Positions 6,554 to 8,244 of a stretch of 8,244 nucleotides of DNA are shown here, piece after piece. This stretch comes from an uncultured Candidatus Poseidoniales archaeon (lineage in GTDB: Archaea; Thermoplasmatota; Poseidoniia; Poseidoniales; Thalassarchaeaceae): the NCBI GenBank assembly GCA_950068635.1, contig CATMIM010000035.1, positions 1 through 8,244 of the forward strand, read 5' to 3'. Each line of letters starts with the position of its first letter. Within the stretch, counting starts at the first letter, position 1. A program made the position numbers and the translations under genes. Below the pieces are notes generated by a model. The model was not told where the DNA came from. It did no database searches and worked only from the letters and a program-made list of their open reading frames with translations.

Positions 6554-7174
6554 ATGACGCTGCACGTCTGCGAACACCCCATCGTCGAGCACAAACTCAC
6601 GCGCCTCCGGGACGAGGACAGCCCGCCGGCGCTGTTCCGGCACCTCACCAGCGAGATCACGCAGGTGCTCATCGTCGAGGCGACCGCTGACCTCGAGACG
6701 ATACCCGAGATCCGCCGGACTCCGCTCGCCGACTTCGACGGGGCACGGCTGGCCGACCGCATAGGGCTGGTTCCCATCCTGCGCGCCGGTCTGGGGATGG
6801 TCGAGGCGGCGCAGAACCTCATCCCGACCTCACGCGTGCTGCACATCGGGCTGTTCCGCGACGAGGACACGCTCGAGCCGGTCTACTACTACGACAAACT
6901 CCCCGAACCGCCCAATATCGACCTGGCACTGGTGCTCGACCCGATGCTCGCCACCGGCGGCTCGGCCATCGCCGCCATCTCCCGCCTCAAGGAGACGGGC
7001 ATCGAGCGCATCCGCTTCATCGGACTGATCGCCGCGCCCGAAGGCGTGGAAGCGATGGAAGAGGCGCACCCGGACGTCGACATCTGGCTCGCCTCGCTCG
7101 ACGACCACCTCAACGAGGTGGGCTACATCGTTCCCGGCTTGGGCGATGCCGGTGACCGCATCATGGACACCTGA
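6554..7174 (+). CDS. upp: Uracil phosphoribosyltransferase
   Basis: This 206-residue cytoplasmic enzyme converts uracil and PRPP to UMP and pyrophosphate in pyrimidine salvage. Conserved blocks are present in order: RLADRIGLVPILRAGLGMV (65-83), HIGLFRDEDTLEPVYYYDKLP (97-117, in two conserved parts), the PRPP loop DPMLATGGSA (129-138) and the uracil-binding GYIVPGLGDAGDR (190-202). The length is standard (about 208). The protein ends MDT where many homologues have FGT, a minor difference. ATG 6554 was chosen because of its strong ribosome-binding site; the frame is also open to an ATG at 6506, but that lies inside ilvE and would add residues foreign to the family. It follows ilvE by five bases. 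A 62-base gap then precedes the sirtuin gene. Confidence 0.96.
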   Translation: MTLHVCEHPIVEHKLTRLRDEDSPPALFRHLTSEITQVLIVEATADLETIPEIRRTPLADFDGARLADRIGLVPILRAGLGMVEAAQNLIPTSRVLHIGLFRDEDTLEPVYYYDKLPEPPNIDLALVLDPMLATGGSAIAAISRLKETGIERIRFIGLIAAPEGVEAMEEAHPDVDIWLASLDDHLNEVGYIVPGLGDAGDRIMDT

Positions 7175-7190
7175 ACTTCGGACGGTCGCT

Positions 7191-7200
7191 GGGTCGACCC
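7191..7200. repeat. 10-base perfect palindrome between upp and the sirtuin gene
   Basis: GGGTCGACCC is fully self-complementary and lies 17 bases after the upp stop, within the 62-base gap. It could be a small operator for the sirtuin gene or chance. No T-rich terminator and no clear TATA box is seen in the gap. Confidence 0.3.
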
Positions 7201-7236
7201 GACTGCCTGCGGATTTGGAGTCGATTCAGAAACGAG

Positions 7237-8025
7237 GTGACTGTTCAAATAACGTCAGCGCCGGCAACCATCGTGTCACTCGCCGACGTCATCGCATCCG
7301 ATCGCCCACTACGTGTGGCGGTCTTGACTGGAGCCGGCATCAGCGCAGAATCAGGTCTCCGCACTTTCCGCGGTAATGACGGACTTTGGGAAGGTCACCG
7401 GATCGAGGAGGTTGCCACCCCGGAGGCTTGGGAAATCGACCCACAGAACGTTTGGAGGTTTTACCAACAGAGGCGGAGGCAGCTGAGCGAAGTCGATCCG
7501 AATCCAGCGCATTTCGCACTGGCGGAACTTGAGGACGGGGTGGAGGATGGGTGCTTCACGCTCATCACACAGAACGTGGACGACCTGCACGAAAGAGGAG
7601 GCTCACGAAATCTCATTCACATGCATGGGGAACTGCGGGTCGTGAGGTGTGAAGAGTGCGCACACAATTTCGAGGCGATGGGTGCAGAACATCTCGCCGA
7701 TGACGAGTTCATACCCTGTCCTGAATGTGGCCATGAGAAGGTACGCCCGGATATCGTCTGGTTTGGAGAGGAGCCTTACCAGATGGATGATTTGATGCAG
7801 GCTGTGATCGATTGCGAACTGTTTCTCGTGGTCGGGACGAGTGGTCATGTCCACCCCGCCGCAGGATTACTGGGATTGGCACGAATGCGTGGTGCTTACT
7901 GTGTGGGATTCAATCTTGATCCGCCTCTGAACGTCGGCTATTTCCATGAATTTCATGAAGGGGCGGCGGGAGAGTTGCTGCCTCCGCTCGTGCAACAGTT
8001 GATCGAACTCGATATCCAACCTTGA
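7237..8025 (+). CDS. cobB: NAD-dependent protein deacylase, sirtuin (CobB/SIRT5-like)
   Basis: This 262-residue Sir2-family enzyme removes acyl groups from protein lysines using NAD, yielding nicotinamide and O-acyl-ADP-ribose. Visible motifs are GAGISAESG (32-40) plus TFRG (43-46), TQNVDDLH (111-118), catalytic His130 in HMHGEL, four zinc cysteines (138, 141, 161, 164), VRPDIVWFGE (169-178) and VVGTSGHVHPAAGL (198-211). FYQQRRRQ (75-82) places Tyr76 and Arg79 as the YxxR pair that in class III sirtuins such as CobB and SIRT5 binds succinyl or malonyl groups, so desuccinylase activity is a reasonable inference. The start is uncertain: GTG 7237 lies inside a GAGGTGA stretch that itself looks like a ribosome-binding site, and GTG 7273 would also give a complete sirtuin (250 residues). 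Codon third positions look richer in A/T than in upp, hinting at a different origin. Confidence 0.93.
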   Translation: MTVQITSAPATIVSLADVIASDRPLRVAVLTGAGISAESGLRTFRGNDGLWEGHRIEEVATPEAWEIDPQNVWRFYQQRRRQLSEVDPNPAHFALAELEDGVEDGCFTLITQNVDDLHERGGSRNLIHMHGELRVVRCEECAHNFEAMGAEHLADDEFIPCPECGHEKVRPDIVWFGEEPYQMDDLMQAVIDCELFLVVGTSGHVHPAAGLLGLARMRGAYCVGFNLDPPLNVGYFHEFHEGAAGELLPPLVQQLIELDIQP

Positions 8026-8039
8026 CTCAAGGGGGCCCC

Positions 8040-8056
8040 ACTCACTCGGAGTGAGT
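8040..8056. repeat. 17-base inverted repeat abutting a TATA-like box
   Basis: ACTCACT and AGTGAGT are perfect 7-base arms around a CGG spacer. The repeat starts 14 bases after the sirtuin stop and its last base runs straight into TATAAT. It may be an operator that blocks TBP/TFB access at the next promoter, or a hairpin at the end of the sirtuin transcript. There is no T-run after it. Confidence 0.55.
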
Positions 8057-8061
8057 ATAAT
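8056..8061 (+). promoter_or_regulatory. TATA-like box for the exported-protein gene
   Basis: TATAAT stands out in GC-rich surroundings. Its centre lies about 28 bases before ATG 8086, the distance expected in archaea for a transcript starting at or just before the start codon. No ribosome-binding site lies at useful spacing before that ATG (GGGGAG at 8062-8067 is too far), which fits leaderless initiation. The sequence also resembles a bacterial -10 box, but no -35 partner is obvious. Confidence 0.5.
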
Positions 8062-8085
8062 GGGGAGAGAGCACATCGGCTGCAT

Positions 8086-8244
8086 ATGCGGAAGAGTTGG
8101 GTTCTTGCATCAATCCTGTTCATCTCGCTCTTTCTCCCACTCGATTATCTCGACACCGCCCGTGCGCAAGGAGTATCTCCCGATCCCGAGATTCAATTGG
8201 AATGTGATGCGAGCGATGCCACCCGTACTTCTGATAGCGATACA
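8086..8244 (+). CDS. N-terminus of an exported protein, cut by the window edge
   Basis: Fifty-three codons are visible and the frame is open at the edge. The protein begins with a short basic n-region (MRKSW), a hydrophobic core (VLASILFISLFLPL, residues 6-19) and a c-region ending TARA-Q. This is a standard Sec signal peptide with likely cleavage after Ala27 (ARA before Gln28). The mature start is acidic and rich in Asp, Ser and Thr (from QGVSPDPEIQLECD onward), like many marine archaeal surface proteins. There is no lipobox, so it is expected to be secreted or anchored by a C-terminal segment outside the window. The function is unknown. It has its own TATA-like box and is probably leaderless, so it may be transcribed independently of the sirtuin gene. 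Confidence 0.65.
   Translation, partial: MRKSWVLASILFISLFLPLDYLDTARAQGVSPDPEIQLECDASDATRTSDSDT

Noticed and set aside
8060..8244. An alternative frame from ATG 8060 with GGAGTGAG four bases upstream, open to the window end.
   Set aside because: Its product (starting MGREHIGCICGRVG) shows no recognisable features, while the ATG 8086 frame gives a textbook signal peptide with an ARA cleavage site. The Shine-Dalgarno-like sequence is part of the inverted repeat. More sequence to the right would settle it.

Overview
The window looks like a piece of a moderately GC-rich archaeal chromosome, most likely from the Thermoplasmatota and plausibly marine group II (Candidatus Poseidoniales). This is inferred from three things: an archaeal-type EF-1 alpha, a family B DNA polymerase ending in a PCNA-binding-like tail, and secreted or lipidated surface proteins with PKD-type domains placed among housekeeping genes. 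The exact lineage cannot be settled by reading alone.

The layout is two divergent blocks. The minus-strand block runs leftwards from about 5328: family B DNA polymerase (polB), then a lipoprotein with two PKD-like domains and a P-domain-like C-terminus, then EF-1 alpha. At the left edge a strong ribosome-binding site and an ATG suggest the next gene, which in many archaea is rpsJ (uS10). The plus-strand block runs rightwards from 5502: branched-chain aminotransferase (ilvE), uracil phosphoribosyltransferase (upp, 5 bases after ilvE and with its ribosome-binding site overlapping the ilvE stop), a sirtuin of the CobB/SIRT5-like type, and the first 53 codons of an exported protein that runs off the right edge.

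Functionally the left block combines replication, translation and a cell-surface protein. The right block holds amino-acid transamination, pyrimidine salvage and NAD-dependent protein deacylation. The 173-base gap between the blocks (5329-5501) has several short inverted and direct repeats and is the main candidate regulatory region. A second candidate is a 17-base inverted repeat directly next to a TATA-like box before the last gene.

No rRNA, tRNA, CRISPR array, insertion sequence, attachment site or origin was seen. No gene-free stretch exceeds 300 bases. Most of the window is ordinary housekeeping sequence. I see no clear undescribed system; the points worth a second look are the lipoprotein architecture, the sirtuin (specificity, start and base composition) and the palindromic promoter elements.
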